Of a stretch of 64,000 bases of DNA, positions 1-11,769 are shown piece after piece. The stretch is taken from positions 56,978,629-57,042,628 of the forward strand of contig NC_012878.2 in assembly GCF_000003195.3 (NCBI RefSeq). The letters run 5' to 3'. The notes below the pieces were generated by a model that did no database searches, was not told the DNA's origin, and saw nothing but the letters and a program-made list of their open reading frames with translations. Within the stretch, counting starts at the first letter, position 1; each line of letters begins with the position of its first letter. The translations under genes and the position numbers were made by a program. Origin of the DNA: Sorghum bicolor. Its lineage: Eukaryota; Streptophyta; Magnoliopsida; Poales; Poaceae.

Positions 1-1173
1 CCCGGCCCACATCACACCCTCCATCCATCGTCAAAGGCCCAACGGGGGCACCGGCGACGACGACGTGACGGACGACTATAGGCAAGCAGAAGCAGCGCAG
101 TGGAAACGTGGAATCCGCGAGGAGCTGTTGGATTTCGACGCGAGCAGGCAGAGTGGCGCAGAGAGAGAGAGAGAGAGGCACAGAGCAAACAGGTGTCGCA
201 ATAATTGACGAGGCGCAACAGGGGTTTCGCGGCAGGGAAAAGGGAAAATGAGAGGGGAAAAGGACGCGCCGCCTGCCGCGACGCCATTGGCGTTGGGGGT
301 GGCAGGGCAACAGAGCTCTGTAAAAGGGACGTCACGCACACACTACAGTCTCGTCAACCCAGCGTCAGTCAGTCAGTCGGTCGGTCGGTCATTCAGAGCC
401 GGACATGGACATCACAGGAACGGAAGTCAACTCGACGGCGAGAGGCGACTTGTGCGAGCAAAAGCAGGGAGACGGCAAACGGCGCTGTTGCCTTGCCGCC
501 ACCGCTGAATCTGAATGCTTGCCGTGCCGAGAAAGGCGCGGCTCGGCGTTTGGGCTAGGGGGCTAGCCCGGCTCCGCCGCACTGCACCGGCGGCGTGTCT
601 GGCCTGGAGAAGAACGGGTAATCTGCACTGCGGTCGAGTAGTCGACCACTGTGCATTGGCTGCGGACTGGCGCCCACGCCCACGGCGTGCTCTGGCGCCT
701 GGCATGCATATTGCAATGCGAACTTCTACTTCTACTGTGCTTGTGCAGCTGTGACTTGTGAGCACGGCAGGCGTTACTGTCGATGTCGATCCAACATGGA
801 GTATGGAGCTTGGAGCATGGACCTCGGATAGACTGGCGCCAGCCAGAGGATGAGAGGATCGGCCATGGCTGGACCGGATAGCGCCTTGTGTGCCGGCACA
901 TCACCTGATCGTCTAGTGCTGTGCCGTCGGTTATTCTCAGAATCTGGAAGCCACTTGCACGCTGGCTCTCTAACATCATCACGGCCTTTGCCACTTGCAC
1001 GTCGGGACGAGACTGCCAATTTGCCACGGATGGCGGGGTTTCAGAATTATGGAATAATAACATAACCAAATAGTCTTATTCTTAAAAAAACAAATAGTCT
1101 TACAACAGATCAAAGATGAACCGACAACTTTGGGCAAAGCACTATGTGAAGATCTTCTCAAAACATGGATAGA
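1..1173. other. Non-coding GC-rich flank
   Basis: No convincing gene is seen. The first ~1 kb is GC-rich, has overlapping open frames on both strands typical of high-GC grass promoter or 5'UTR DNA, and holds a short GA run at 161-177. It may be the upstream region of a minus-strand gene beyond the left edge, but that is inference. A short direct repeat, CAAATAGTCTTA, occurs at about 1067 and 1090, close to the LINE insertion. Confidence 0.4.
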
Positions 1174-1317
1174 CATTTTTTTTTTAAAGAGAAAACTCTG
1201 CTTTTAAAAAGCACCATGTTTGGATACAAACTGGGGACGCCAGTATCTCGATAAACCATCGATAAACCAAGGAAAACTAAACAGAGTCTATTACAAAGCC
1301 ACAGATTAAACCAACTA

Positions 1318-4224
1318 TCAAAACTCAAACACATCCGTGGACATCACTACGCTTGGTTTAAAACTTCTCATCCAGCAGATCAGACCGTCCTTCGCTTGCA
1401 GCACCTTCCATCTATCACTTTCCTTCAAGAGCATCGACCATCTCTGTAACAGTGATAAGGCATCAAACATAACATCAGATGGCGCGTTAGGGAAATGTTT
1501 CTCAATCGCCATTTTGTTCCTTGTGACCCATAGGGTCCAGGCAAAAACTGCGAAAAGGAACATAAGCAACCGCGTAGATAAGGGACCATTGCCCCACAAC
1601 CATCCCTCTGACAGTTCTTGTAAGGAATGGGGAACATCCTCCAGACCGAAAACCTCCTTTATGATTGTCCAGATCAATTTAGCAAAAACACATTCAAAAA
1701 GAATATGATTAATAGTTTCTATAACCCCACAAAGACAACATTTGCCATCTCCTCTCCAACCCCTTCTTAACAGAGACAAGCCCACCGGCAGTTTGTTATT
1801 AAAAGTTTGCCAAAGAAAAAACTTTATTTTTAGAGGTATTTTACACTTCCAAATAATACCAGCCACCCTACTCGGCATGCCACTATTTGATAAGAATCTG
1901 TATAGGGATTTAGTTGTAAACATCTTAGTCTTATCAAGAACCCATAACACTTTATCAGGACTATTTTCTTCTATGGAAAAATGTTGAAGTTCATCATAAA
2001 GCATAGTCCATCTCTGGAATTCTTCACTTGAAAGAGCTCTACGAAACTGGACAACCCAATCCTGATCAACCCAGCAGTCTCTAACAACACAGTCAGGATG
2101 ACTTACCATTCTATACAAATCCTCATAATAGATTTTTAAAGGAACATCATGCAACCAGCAATCATGCCAGAAGGAACAGTTATTGCCCCTACCCACTGTA
2201 AAATTAGCCCCCCACTTAAAGAGATGTTTAACCTTTTGAAGCCCTTGCCAAAACTGAGACCCCCCTTTGGATTTGGCAGAGAAGAAATTAATATCCTTCA
2301 TATACTTAGATTTCAGCAGTTTGAACCATAACTCATCAGGTTCCTGCAAGATCTTCCAGATCCATTTGACCAGCAGGCAATCATTCATCAACCTGGTGTT
2401 AATGATGCCTAGACCCCCTTGGTCCTTTGGTCTGGAAACCATTTCCCATTTGGCCATATGATATCTAAATTTGTCCTCGGTCCCTTGCCATAAGAAATTA
2501 GCCCTAATACTATCCATTTTTTTGTGCACCCCATCTTGTAACCAATAAAACCCCATGCAGTATAGGGGAATGCTGCTCAGGCAAGTATTAGAAAGAATTT
2601 GTCTCCCTCCTGAAGTTAAGTGTTTCCCTTTCCAAGGATCAAGTCTCTTGTACAATTTTTGAGGGAGGAAGGAGAAAGCACTGGTATTAAGATGTTTATT
2701 ACTAATTGGAATACCCAAATATTTCATCGGCATCTCCCCCAGAACACAGTTTAACATATTGGCCATCCTTTCTCTTTCTACTTGAGGGGCTCCAAACACA
2801 TAAACTTCACTCTTATGATAGTTAATTCTCAGCCCAGACAACCATTCAAAACAGTACAGGATCAATTTAAGATTTCTAATGGACTGATCTGACCCATCAA
2901 TCAGAATAACAGTATCATCAGCATATTGAATATGTGAAATACCCCCAGGAATAAGGTTACTCAGCACCCCTCTCAAGTGACCTTTACTAATTGCCTTATC
3001 CAGGAGAATACCCAACACATCAGCCACTAGATTGAAGAGGATGGGGGATAAGGGATCACCTTGTCTTAAACCCCGAGAGGACTTAAAATATGGGCTTCTC
3101 TCCCCATTTACATTAATGCAGATCTTACCTCCCCTCACAGTGTTCATCACCCATTGAATCCATTTTTGAGGGAAGTTTTTCTTTTCCATAACTTGCTCAA
3201 GAAAACTCCAGCTAACTCTATCATACGCTTTTTCAAAATCAATTTTAAGAATAAGCCCTTTCTTGTGGGAAGAGTGTAACTCATGTAGGACTTCATGCAG
3301 CACCACTATGCCATCTAAAATATTTCTCCCTCTGATAAAGCCAGACTGATTTTTCCCCACCACCCGTTGCGCAATCGGGACCAATCTATTTGTCAAAACC
3401 TTAGTAAAGCACTTGAAATCCACATTTAGAAGACAAATAGGTCTATATTGTTTTATACTGTTAGCCTCCTTGACTTTTGGAACTAAAGTAATAACCCCAA
3501 AATTTAACCTTTTGATATCTAACTCCCCTTCCCAGAAGTCCTGGAACATGGCCATAACCTCCCCTTTAATAGTCTCCCAGAATCTTTGAAAGAAAATTGG
3601 GCTAAACCCATTAGGTCCAGGAGCCGAGTTCACCTTCATATCCATAATGGCACCCTTAATCTCCTCTATCTCAAAAAGTTTTACAAGGTCCATCTTCTCC
3701 TCCTCCCTTAGCTTCCTCTCTAAAGGCCAGAAATCATTATTTAACGTGATAGAGCACTCACCACTTGGACCAAAGAGATTTTTATAGAAGAGAACTATAT
3801 GTTCAATGATCTCCTTTTGCCCCCTTATTTCCCCATGATCAGATTCCAAAAAAGAAATCATATTTTTCCTCCTTCTTCCATTAGCACATTGGTGGAAAAA
3901 AAGGGTATTGGCATCCCCTTCCAATAACCATTTATTTCCAGCCTTTTGCTTCCAATAAAGTTCCTCACTCCTATGGACCCTTTCCAGAGAGTTTTCCACC
4001 TCAATCCTTTCCTCCCATTCCTGAATGGTTAATAACCTCGATTCCGCCATCTTATCTAATTCTTGAATTCTTTGTGTCATATTAGCTTTCTCTCTTTTTT
4101 GTTCCCCAATAAGCTGTAAATTCCACCCTCTCAAATACTTTCTCAAGGATTGAAGACACCCTTGCCACCTATCCAGAGAGTAGTTATGTTCTTCTTTAAA
4201 GAACAACCATCTATCCTGAATCAT
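1318..4224 (-). pseudogene. LINE ORF2 part 2: reverse transcriptase and C-terminal Zn-binding domain
   Basis: This long open frame (968 codons) encodes the reverse transcriptase part of LINE ORF2. Visible motifs are the APGPNGF block near residue 201, KIDFEKAYDRVSW near 327, GLRQGDPLSP near 385 and the catalytic YADD near 434. Near residues 820-860 a CxxC...H....C pattern (CCLCG ... HILFEC) matches the zf-RVT region found at the end of plant LINE and LINE-derived proteins. The frame is open throughout, implying a fairly recent insertion. It is separated from the endonuclease part by a +1 shift in an A-run at 4265-4271 (a T-run on the coding strand), so it is scored as a pseudogene fragment rather than an intact ORF2. 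Confidence 0.92.
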
Positions 4225-4258
4225 TTTAGAAAAGCCCTCTCTTTTAATCCACTGTTCG

Positions 4259-4930
4259 TCAAAGAAAAAAATAACGAGGCCTTTTCTCCCCTTCTTCTCC
4301 AGTGTTAAGAACTAGAGGACAATGATCAGAGCCTACTCTAGGTTTCACCCAAGCAAAACAAGTAGGATAGTGTAATTCCCAACTTGTGGAAGCAAGAATT
4401 CTATCTAGTTTTACTAAAATAGGATTTTTCTGTTTATTGGACCAGGTAAACCGACTGCCATTACAAAAAATTTCCCTTAGTTGAAAAGATCCAATGAATT
4501 CATTAAACAGATCCATAAGCTTTTGATCCCCTACTCCCTGATTCCTTTCATTATTGTTCCTAATTAAATTGAAATCTCCCCCCATCAACACAGGTAAGCT
4601 GAGAGTAGAGCAAAAAGAAGAAAGATCCTGAAGAAAACTACTAGAGTAGTTATGCTGAGCAGGCCCATACACATTAATGATCCAGAATCTATGATTAGTA
4701 ACTCTGTTTCTAACCAGAACGCCCATAAAATAAGCCTCATAAATGTGATCTTCCACTTCTAAAGATTCAGATCTAATACCTATCATCATGCCCCCTGAAT
4801 GTCCTTTGGAAGGTGACCAGCACCAGGAAAAACTCTGGTTGCCAGCAAGTTCCCTAAGCTCCCAATCCTCAAAGTTTTGCTTAAGGTCTCCTGAAGAGCC
4901 ACAACTTCCAAATTATGTATTTTTAATAGT
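4259..4930 (-). pseudogene. LINE ORF2 part 1: truncated, frameshifted EEP-type endonuclease
   Basis: The frame 4789-4259 encodes the C-terminal two thirds of an exonuclease-endonuclease-phosphatase domain: NVYGP, the GGDFN block, FTWSN and GSDHCPL motifs are all visible and in the expected order. Upstream, in-frame sequence continues to about 4870 (FEDWELRELAGN), then a one-base shift near 4880 separates it from VVALQET, the conserved N-terminal metal-binding segment of the family, at about 4910-4880. Homology fades at about 4930-4970, the 5' truncation point. The downstream junction with the reverse transcriptase is also frameshifted (RYFFL-stop versus FDEQWIKREGF in the next frame). Confidence 0.85.
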
Positions 4931-5019
4931 TTTACCTTTTTTTATTTTGTACAGATTTTGCTAGAATAGGAGTAAAGCACCGTGTGAAGATCCTTCTAAC
5001 ATATGGATATGCATTTTTA

Positions 5020-6660
5020 AAGGCATATACATGGATAATTCGTCCTCTCTATTTATATTCTTTATTTAACTTTTGCACTTAGGGTTGTTGTAGCCGTCTT
5101 CTTATCTGTCTAAATTGTGCCGGATGGCTCATTTCACCAGCCATGCCAACGGTTTCGATTTCGGGCAAAAGTATCTGTTTCCAAAGTCTCGAGTCCACTA
5201 TCGAAGGTGGAAGAGAGCTCGGGTTCACTACCATTTTCTTGTCTGGCTAGGCTTTCCACTTTGGAACCTGGACTTCACACCAACGATTTCAGCCGCTTTG
5301 AGTGGCATGGGGTTGCCAAGGTTGGAGGAAATGTGGACACATCCCGCCCTCGAGGGCGAGGTCTCATCACGATCAACGCTAAGGTGAATGCCTTCACCAA
5401 ACTATCTGGCGAGCCAGGAGAATGAGTTATTCTATCTATAGGTCAAACTCCTATTCATCCTACAGAACATGGCATACACCTTCGAGCGAGAGCTTGCATA
5501 GAGGATGTACCTCCCCTCATACAACGATAATGTGTTTGTCTGGTTTGGCGAACCATAGGCCTTGTTTAGTTTCCAAAAATTTTCAAGATTCCCCGTCACA
5601 TCGAATCTTACGGCACATGCATGAAGCATTAAATATAGACGAAATCAAAAACTAATTATGCAATTTACCTGTAAATCGCGAGACGAATCTTTTGAACCTA
5701 ATTAGTCTATAATTGGATAATATTTGCCACAAACAAACGAAAGTGCTACAGTAGCGAAATCCAAAATTTTTCACAAACTAAACAAGGCCATAGTTCCTTT
5801 TGATGGTTGGAGCAACACGGATGGCATGGAAGGTCCGAGCAACATGGATAACATTCGTCACGCAAATATGGAGCTAACTCACTGACACAAACACCATATA
5901 TATATGCCCCCTCTCATGCTGCTATCTTAGATATGACTCAAAATTCCACTAGAGGAGGAAGACTTTCCTAAAAGAATGTGGTCGTCGTCGGAGAAAAACA
6001 GCTACACGAGCCATTGAACAGCTACACGGGCCATTGGCAGTCGGCTCGGCCGCTCAGGTGACAGCGAGAGATGGAGTAAGGCTGCCCTTAACGACGATGA
6101 GCTTAGGGTCCACCCGATCCACCCAATATATATGCTTCTTATTCTACGTATATATATTTCTAGATGTAGCCACGCAAATTACATGTGTCTATTGCCAACA
6201 GTTGAAGTGATTGGTCACCGTTTTTTGAACTGTTTCAGGTATAATTTCCGTAGAAATCGTGTGGGTTCGAAACCGCGCCTCAAAGTTGCAGGCTCAGCGA
6301 ACAACACGTTAACGAGCCGAATATGGGGGCCAGGCCAGGCCAGACGCGTCAGTGGCGCGATAAATTTTCACGAGAAAAGATGGTACAAATCACAGGCTAC
6401 AAAAGGTGACCACAACATATCAATCAAATCACCCCACCGACCGTTTGCATGGGCATCATCAACCCCAAGCCAAGTCACTGCTCCCCCCCGTCCTCACTCG
6501 GGCCCACGCTTCAGTAGCCTAGGCCCCACGGCAACTACCTAATCCATTGCATTGGCCCGAAAGACCAGAACTAGTCACTGCGACAAGGGTCCCACGTGTA
6601 AGCCAAAGAGGACACACAACAGAGCGAAGGCGTCGTCAGGCTGGGTGGCTGGTAGACAGG
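5020..6660. other. Intergenic region with one MITE
   Basis: No gene is recognisable. Open frames at 5115-5425 and 6132-6542 have no recognisable motif. The only structured element is the Tourist-like MITE at 5558-5789, listed separately. The stretch from about 6550 is GC-rich and is the 3' flank of the ARM gene. Confidence 0.4.
5558..5789. mobile_element. Tourist-like MITE (TSD ATA)
   Basis: The element starts GGCCTTGTTTAG and ends CTAAACAAGGCC, with the 3-bp duplication ATA at 5555-5557 and 5790-5792. It belongs to the commonest MITE family in this window. The 3-bp A/T-centred duplication is what PIF/Harbinger-derived Tourist elements make; the superfamily assignment is inference from ends and duplication length. 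Confidence 0.85.
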
Positions 6661-6677
6661 GCCCGCGTGTCAGTCAC

Positions 6678-7769
6678 TCACTGATCGCCGACGCCGTCCC
6701 ACGCGAGCCCGAGGCGGCCGCCCTCCTGCAGCGCGCGCAGCAGCTGCGCGCCCTTGCGCCGTCCACGCGCGCTGCACTCACCCTGCATCGCCGCCACCAC
6801 CGCCTTCACCACCTCTGGCGGCGGCGGCGAGGACGAGGCCCCGTCCTCACCGCCAGCGCCACCGTAGATGGCGGCCAGGACGCCGATGGCGCACTCCCGA
6901 CCGCGGCCGGCCATCCCCTCCACCGCCCTTGCCAGCACCGGCGCCGCGAGGGCCTCCCTCCGCACCGCCGGTGCGCCACCGGGGGCCGTGCAGAGGAGCT
7001 CGAGCGCGGCCAGCGCGCGCTCGGCCGTGGCCCCCGCGGGCCCGGACGCCGCCACCGCCTCCACGGCCGCCGACGCTGCCCCGGCCTCCACGGCCGTCTC
7101 CCTGTTGCCCTCCTCCAGCAGCACGACGAGCAGCACCTTGGCGGCGAGCCTCGCCGTGGCGGGCTCCCGCACCGCGGCGACCACCCCGGCCACCACCCCC
7201 GCGGGGACCGGCCTCGCGGCGGCCTCCATCTCCCGCTCCACCGTCCGCAGCGCCGCCACCACCTCCCCCGTGGCGAACTTCTCCTCCGCGCTCAGCAGCG
7301 CGTCCCCGGACGCGCCCGCTCCGCTCGCGGACGCGGACCCCGACGCCGACGCCGACGCGTGCGGCGGGTGGTGCACCGGCAGCCTCCACTGCGTGAAGCT
7401 CTGCGACGCGGACGAGGACGACGAGGAAGACGACGACGACGGCCCGATGTTCCTCTGCTGCGCTCGCTGGTGCTGCCGCTGCGGAGGCAGTGGCGTGGCC
7501 GCTGCCGCCGCTGCCTCCGCCGCCACCGGCGACGCGGACGACGCCTCAGCGCAGGGCGTACCCGAGCCGCCACCGCCCTTGATGCCACCACCACCACCAC
7601 CACCACTCCCCGGCACCACATTGTTGTTGGGCGTCGCCGTGGGGCTTAGCGCGGGGTGCGTGCAGGTGCTGAAGATGCCGCAGGAGAAGAGCGCCCGCGG
7701 CGACGCCTTGAGCCTCGCCGCCCCTCCGGCCCCGGCCCCGCCTCCTCCTGCCTGCGCCGCGCGACTCAT
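6678..7769 (-). CDS. Armadillo-repeat protein, single exon (PUB-like ARM region, no U-box)
   Basis: Single-exon frame of 363 codons, ATG at 7769-7767 and TGA at 6680-6678. Residues 1-150 are low complexity (Gly, Ser and Ala runs, a poly-Ser tract near 111-120) with a short segment, ALFSCGIFSTC, near 26-36. From about residue 160 to the end the protein is a series of Ala/Val/Leu-rich helices of the ARM type (for example RLAAKVLLVVLLEEGN, and a closing RRKGAQLLRAL), resembling the ARM region of plant U-box E3 ligases. No U-box is present, so it should not be called a ligase. In plants such proteins are presumed protein-interaction adaptors. The long opposite-strand frames here are GC-rich shadows. 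The family call is firm at ARM-repeat level only. Confidence 0.75.
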   Translation of the reverse strand: MSRAAQAGGGGAGAGGAARLKASPRALFSCGIFSTCTHPALSPTATPNNNVVPGSGGGGGGGIKGGGGSGTPCAEASSASPVAAEAAAAAATPLPPQRQHQRAQQRNIGPSSSSSSSSSSASQSFTQWRLPVHHPPHASASASGSASASGAGASGDALLSAEEKFATGEVVAALRTVEREMEAAARPVPAGVVAGVVAAVREPATARLAAKVLLVVLLEEGNRETAVEAGAASAAVEAVAASGPAGATAERALAALELLCTAPGGAPAVRREALAAPVLARAVEGMAGRGRECAIGVLAAIYGGAGGEDGASSSPPPPEVVKAVVAAMQGECSARGRRKGAQLLRALQEGGRLGLAWDGVGDQ

Positions 7770-8915
7770 CGCACGGCCGCCGCGCTGAGCTGATCGCCGC
7801 GAACGCGAAGCAGAGCGAGGGGTAGCTCAGAGCTGGCTGATAGGGAGGTGGCAGCAAGTAAGGCGACCCGAGTGACTTGAATGCTCGTGCTGTGGCTCTG
7901 ATTGCCCGCGCGCGCTGTCAAGCGGATCCGCGCGCAGCCACAAGCTGAGCTGCCGCTGTGCCCGGCGCGGCGGTGGCTCGTTTAAGTAGGTAGCACAGCA
8001 CGTGTACGGGTACGGCGGCGGTGGCGATTAACGGCGCGGTAAAAAAAAAACGCAGAGCGACTGAGCGAGCGACAGGAACAGTGCGTTAAGCTTAAGCGGG
8101 GCATGGGGGTAACGTTTTACTGGGATCAAAAGGGGACAAGCAAAGCGATCAGCAAGGCTGCCGCGGGGCTCAGGGTACCATATGGGGCAAGCATGCCCGT
8201 GGCATGTGCGGCACCGTCCTTGCGGCGCAGCCGGGGCAGGGCAAGGCAAGGCAAGGCGGGCAGCTGCCTGCGAGTCTGCGACTGCGATCGCCGTAGCCTT
8301 GCGCCCTTGCCCTGCTCCGGCTGCGCTCGGTGGCTGATTGGTGCCGTGCCTCCTGCCTGCGTGTGTCACTCGCTGCCTCATGAATCTCACAACCAGATGG
8401 GGACGGACGGCAGAGGCCTGAGTCCGCCGGAGTGGGGGTGCTCCGTCCGTCCGTCGTCTCGTCCCCCCGGACGGACGCCCCCCGCTGATAGCGATCCGTG
8501 CCTGCGCGGGCGTACGGCCGCACTGCGCGGCAATAGCCAATTAACTCGCGCGCGCTGCAGCGGCCGCACGTTCCGGATCGGTCCGTCCACTCATCCGCCT
8601 CATGGTCATGGATCGCCCGCCGCTGCATTATTGCTTGCTGGGGGTGGCCGGGTGCGGGGGAAGAAGAATCGTTTGGTGGGAACAACAGCCAAAAGGATCC
8701 TCCTGTTCTCCGTACGCGCAGCCCAATGAAGGAGCAAAAAATGGCTACAAACGATTGCTTGCTCATCCTGGCACGTACGTACGTACGTACTCCCGAGATG
8801 TCACAAGCATGAATGGGATGTCTCAGGTATTCCTGATAGAGAAGGGGACGGTAGTACACACTAAAGTTGTGATGCGTACGTGTTCCGAGTTGATGTTTTT
8901 CTTTTGTAATTACTA
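7770..8915. other. 5' flank of ARM gene, non-coding
   Basis: GC-rich DNA upstream of the minus-strand ARM gene, presumably its 5'UTR and promoter; no clear TATA box could be fixed. It contains a GGCAA-type short repeat near 8235-8258 and an (ACGT)4 run at 8773-8790. Overlapping frames on both strands at 8028-8860 show no domain and are judged non-coding. Confidence 0.4.
8773..8790. repeat. (ACGT)n microsatellite
   Basis: Four and a half copies of ACGT, a self-complementary simple repeat just left of the Stowaway element. ACGT is the core of G-box-type sites, but a simple repeat is the cautious reading. Confidence 0.8.
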
Positions 8916-9420
8916 CTCCCTCCGTCTCAAACTATAAGGTCTTGTTTAGTTCCGAAAAGTGAAAAGTTTTCGGTACTGTAGCACTTTCGTTTGTTTGTGA
9001 CAAATATTATCCAATCATGGACTAACTAGGATCAAAAGATTCGTCTCGTGATTTCCAGCAAAACTGTGTAATTAGTTTTTGTTTTCGTCTATATTTAATG
9101 TTTTATGCATGTGCCACAAGATTCGATGTGACGGGGAATCTTGAAAACTTTTTGGTTTTCAGGGTGAACTAAACAAGGCCTAAGTCAATCAAAGAATCTT
9201 AGAGAGTCATTTTTTTGAAAATTTGACCAAATTTATATAGCAAATAATAATATTTTTGGTATTAACCAAGTATCATTAGATTCTTTGTTCGTTATATTTT
9301 CATAGTGTACCTATTTTATGACATAAATCTTTATATTTCTCTCTATATTTTTGGTCGAACTTGAAAATGCTTTAACTCTCCAAGATTCTTGGAATGACTT
9401 ATAATTTGGAACAGAGGAAG
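8916..9420. mobile_element. Stowaway-like MITE interrupted by a Tourist MITE
   Basis: Outer element starts CTCCCTCCGTCTCAAACTAT and ends with the inverse (ATAATTTGGAACAGAGGAAG), with TA duplications at 8914-8915 and 9421-9422. This terminal motif and TA duplication are those of Stowaway (Tc1/mariner-derived) elements. Its sequence is split at 8937 by the Tourist element 8938-9180 and resumes after it with the TSD repeated. Confidence 0.85.
8938..9180. mobile_element. Tourist-like MITE nested in Stowaway (TSD TAA)
   Basis: Starts GGTCTTGTTTAG and ends CTAAACAAGGCC; the duplication TAA is at 8935-8937 and 9181-9183, inside the Stowaway left terminal repeat. 243 bp, the modal length of this family in the window. 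Confidence 0.88.
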
Positions 9421-9422
9421 TA

Positions 9423-11765
9423 CTTTCTTTCACTACTTCATTTCTTTGAGACTGACTAATTGAGTACTATTGACACATCTTTTTTTCAATAGTGTGAACA
9501 AGAGTTACCAGGTTAAGGGTTGAAGGGTTTAAGCCTCCAGAGCTGTTCTCTCGATTCATACTACGATTCCTCAGCGGAATTCGGTTTCATGGAGATTGGA
9601 GGGGAATTGAAGAAGACGAAATGCTTAGGGAACAAGAGGACGATGCTGCTACTGGTATGCTAGCTACGCGGCCGCGGTTGGCGATCGACCGTGTGATTTT
9701 CTCCACCGTGTGTCAAACACTTTGTGGCAGACCAACCGGGAATCGGTTTTTAATCCGAAATAAACAGGTGTACATATAAGCAGTGGCCCTTACTTCCAAC
9801 GGGAAGTGGAGACAAGAGACATGGAGCAAGACACCGAGCACACACGGGGACCATGCCTAGATGCATGGCGATGGCATAGTTCTTGTGTTCGTGTAAAAAG
9901 GGTCGCTCCCACTTGTGTCGCAGTACATGCCTGAGTGTTCATTTAAGGGCACGCCGCGCCCGGCATCGCGCATGTACGCGCGCGTGACATCCATAACTGC
10001 AAGTCTATTCTGCTGTCACGTAACGTACGTATATCCTCCAAACCGCGTTCAAACGGCCGGATCAGCCCCGGTTTCGCTTCGCCCGCCGATACTCCCGGCA
10101 TGGCAACGGCACGCACCGGGCGCGGACGGGGACGGCGGCCGTAGGCACAAGCAGGCGGGGCCCCGCGGCCATGTGACCGGCGGGTGCCCGCCCACTGGGG
10201 CTGTCCGTGGCCGCGGCTCTGCGAGTCATGGCGCGCAACTGGCCGTGTTCCCGTCGCGGTCGCCCACCGAACCCGATGGCGCTGGAGGTCCTGGCCCCGC
10301 TCTCGTGCACCGCAGCAGAACCAGAACGTACGCACGCGCGCGCGCGCGCATCGACACGTCCCGCGCGCGGCCACATGCACATGTGCTCCGGTCGCGCCCT
10401 GTTGCCGCGGCGTCCGCGACCGCGATCGAGCCAGCAGGCGCAGGCGCTGGCACGGCACGTGAGTGACGAGACGGCGTTCATGGCGTGTGATATCGATACC
10501 GATATGCTATGCTACCTGGGGCTGGGGGCGTTCAGTACGTGGCTCGCGCGCCCATGCTCCCGATCTCGGTCAGCCGACGACCCTGAGACGGTGAAAGCAC
10601 GGTGGCGTCGCCGTCGGCGTTCGCGTCGCGCCTCGACCGGTTCTCGTTCGTTTCTTCGTTTCCGCGGCTTGAAAGAGGCGGCTCGGCGCGGACGCTGGGT
10701 CAGGTCGAGGCCACGACCGGAGCCCGAGGCTCCCGAGCCATGTGTCGTCGAGGTCGCAGTGGTCCTCGGTCTGTGCTGTTGCTGCCGTGCCGTTTTGGTC
10801 CCCTTGGGCCTGGACGCCTGGTGATCCGGTCGCCACCACCACCAGGCTGTGGGCTGCCGCGCGCGGTGCCCCCAGCCCCCCAGGGACAGGGTCGGTCCCG
10901 TCCGTCCTGAACGAATAATCATGGAGGCAACGGCGCCCGCGCTCTCCACCGGACTGGAGAGATGGGCACGGGACAGCACGGTGAGACGATCGAGAGGACG
11001 CTCGGGACGGAGGCCCGGGGTTAAATGAGCCCGGCAGGATGGAGCACGGTTCGCCCCGGCCGGGATCAGAGTTACTGTGTGACGTACAGTACGTGACTGA
11101 GGCGTGCAATTGTGCGTGACGATGTTAATGCCGGGCAGAAGCTGCTGGTGAGAACCGCACAAGGCCGGGGACGGACGGAGGTCAGGATGCCAGTTTTTGT
11201 GCTAGGGAGCTGAGCTTTCATAGTCGAGCTGAGCTTTGCAGTTGTGTGGCACCGCAGCACAGCAGCACTATTCCTATGGCTGCTACGCAACGCAAGTAAC
11301 CAGCGCGCGCTCGTGTCGGGTTCTCGTGCTCTCTTGCAGGCAGGTAAAGCAAAGCAGTTTCGCTAGCTTCGGATCCTTGAGGGCCCACGAGGTGCGCAGC
11401 GCAGACGTGTTGGGAAATGGCAGCGGCAGCGGCAGCAAACTGGGGTCGTGTGATACAGTAACAGTGGTGATCTGGAGTTGTTGCGATGGTTGGTAACGCG
11501 CAGTCGCTCCGGGGAGGCCGACCAGATCTCGCCAAGCGCCAGGCCGGGCACATCCCCTTGTCGTCCAATGCTTCTCTCGTCCCTGAACTCTGAAGCAAAG
11601 GTCTCGTTTCAGTATTTCCTTTTTAATGATTCGGTCGTCTTTTTTTTTTTTCCTCTCTCCCTCTCGTACCAACTACTCCTACCAAAGCTGTATAGCCTCT
11701 GGAGGATGGGCAACGGGTCGTAATAAAGTAGAGTAAGGAATCCAATTCCAACTTGTTTCGATATA
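9423..11765. other. GC-rich intergenic region, no supported gene
   Basis: From about 9900 to 11600 the DNA is GC-rich and therefore open in many frames on both strands (for example 9915-10466 plus, 11162-10512 minus), but none shows a domain, a low-complexity pattern typical of protein, or credible splice partners. A (CG)n run lies at about 10335-10349. A transcribed non-coding or lineage-specific gene cannot be excluded. Confidence 0.35.
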
Positions 11766-11769
11766 GGAT

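Larger units (their letters stand above)
1174..4970 (-). mobile_element. LINE-1-type non-LTR retrotransposon, 5'-truncated
   Basis: The minus strand reads, in order, an endonuclease domain (about 4930-4259), a reverse transcriptase plus C-terminal zinc-binding region (4224-1318), a short 3'UTR and a poly(A) tail, which is a T-run on the plus strand at 1174-1183. This order is that of plant L1-clade LINEs. ORF1 and the first part of the endonuclease are absent, so the copy is 5'-truncated, as is common for target-primed reverse transcription. It carries at least two frameshifts and cannot be autonomous as it stands. The right boundary is approximate. Confidence 0.9.

Noticed and set aside
6552..7788. 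Long plus-strand frames opposite the ARM gene (up to 365 codons)
   Set aside because: Arg/Pro/His- or Ala-rich shadow translations of a GC-rich coding strand; the minus frame has ARM-type helices.
9915..11162. Several overlapping 100-216-codon frames on both strands
   Set aside because: GC-rich DNA is open in most frames here; no motif, no consistent codon bias and no splice partners.
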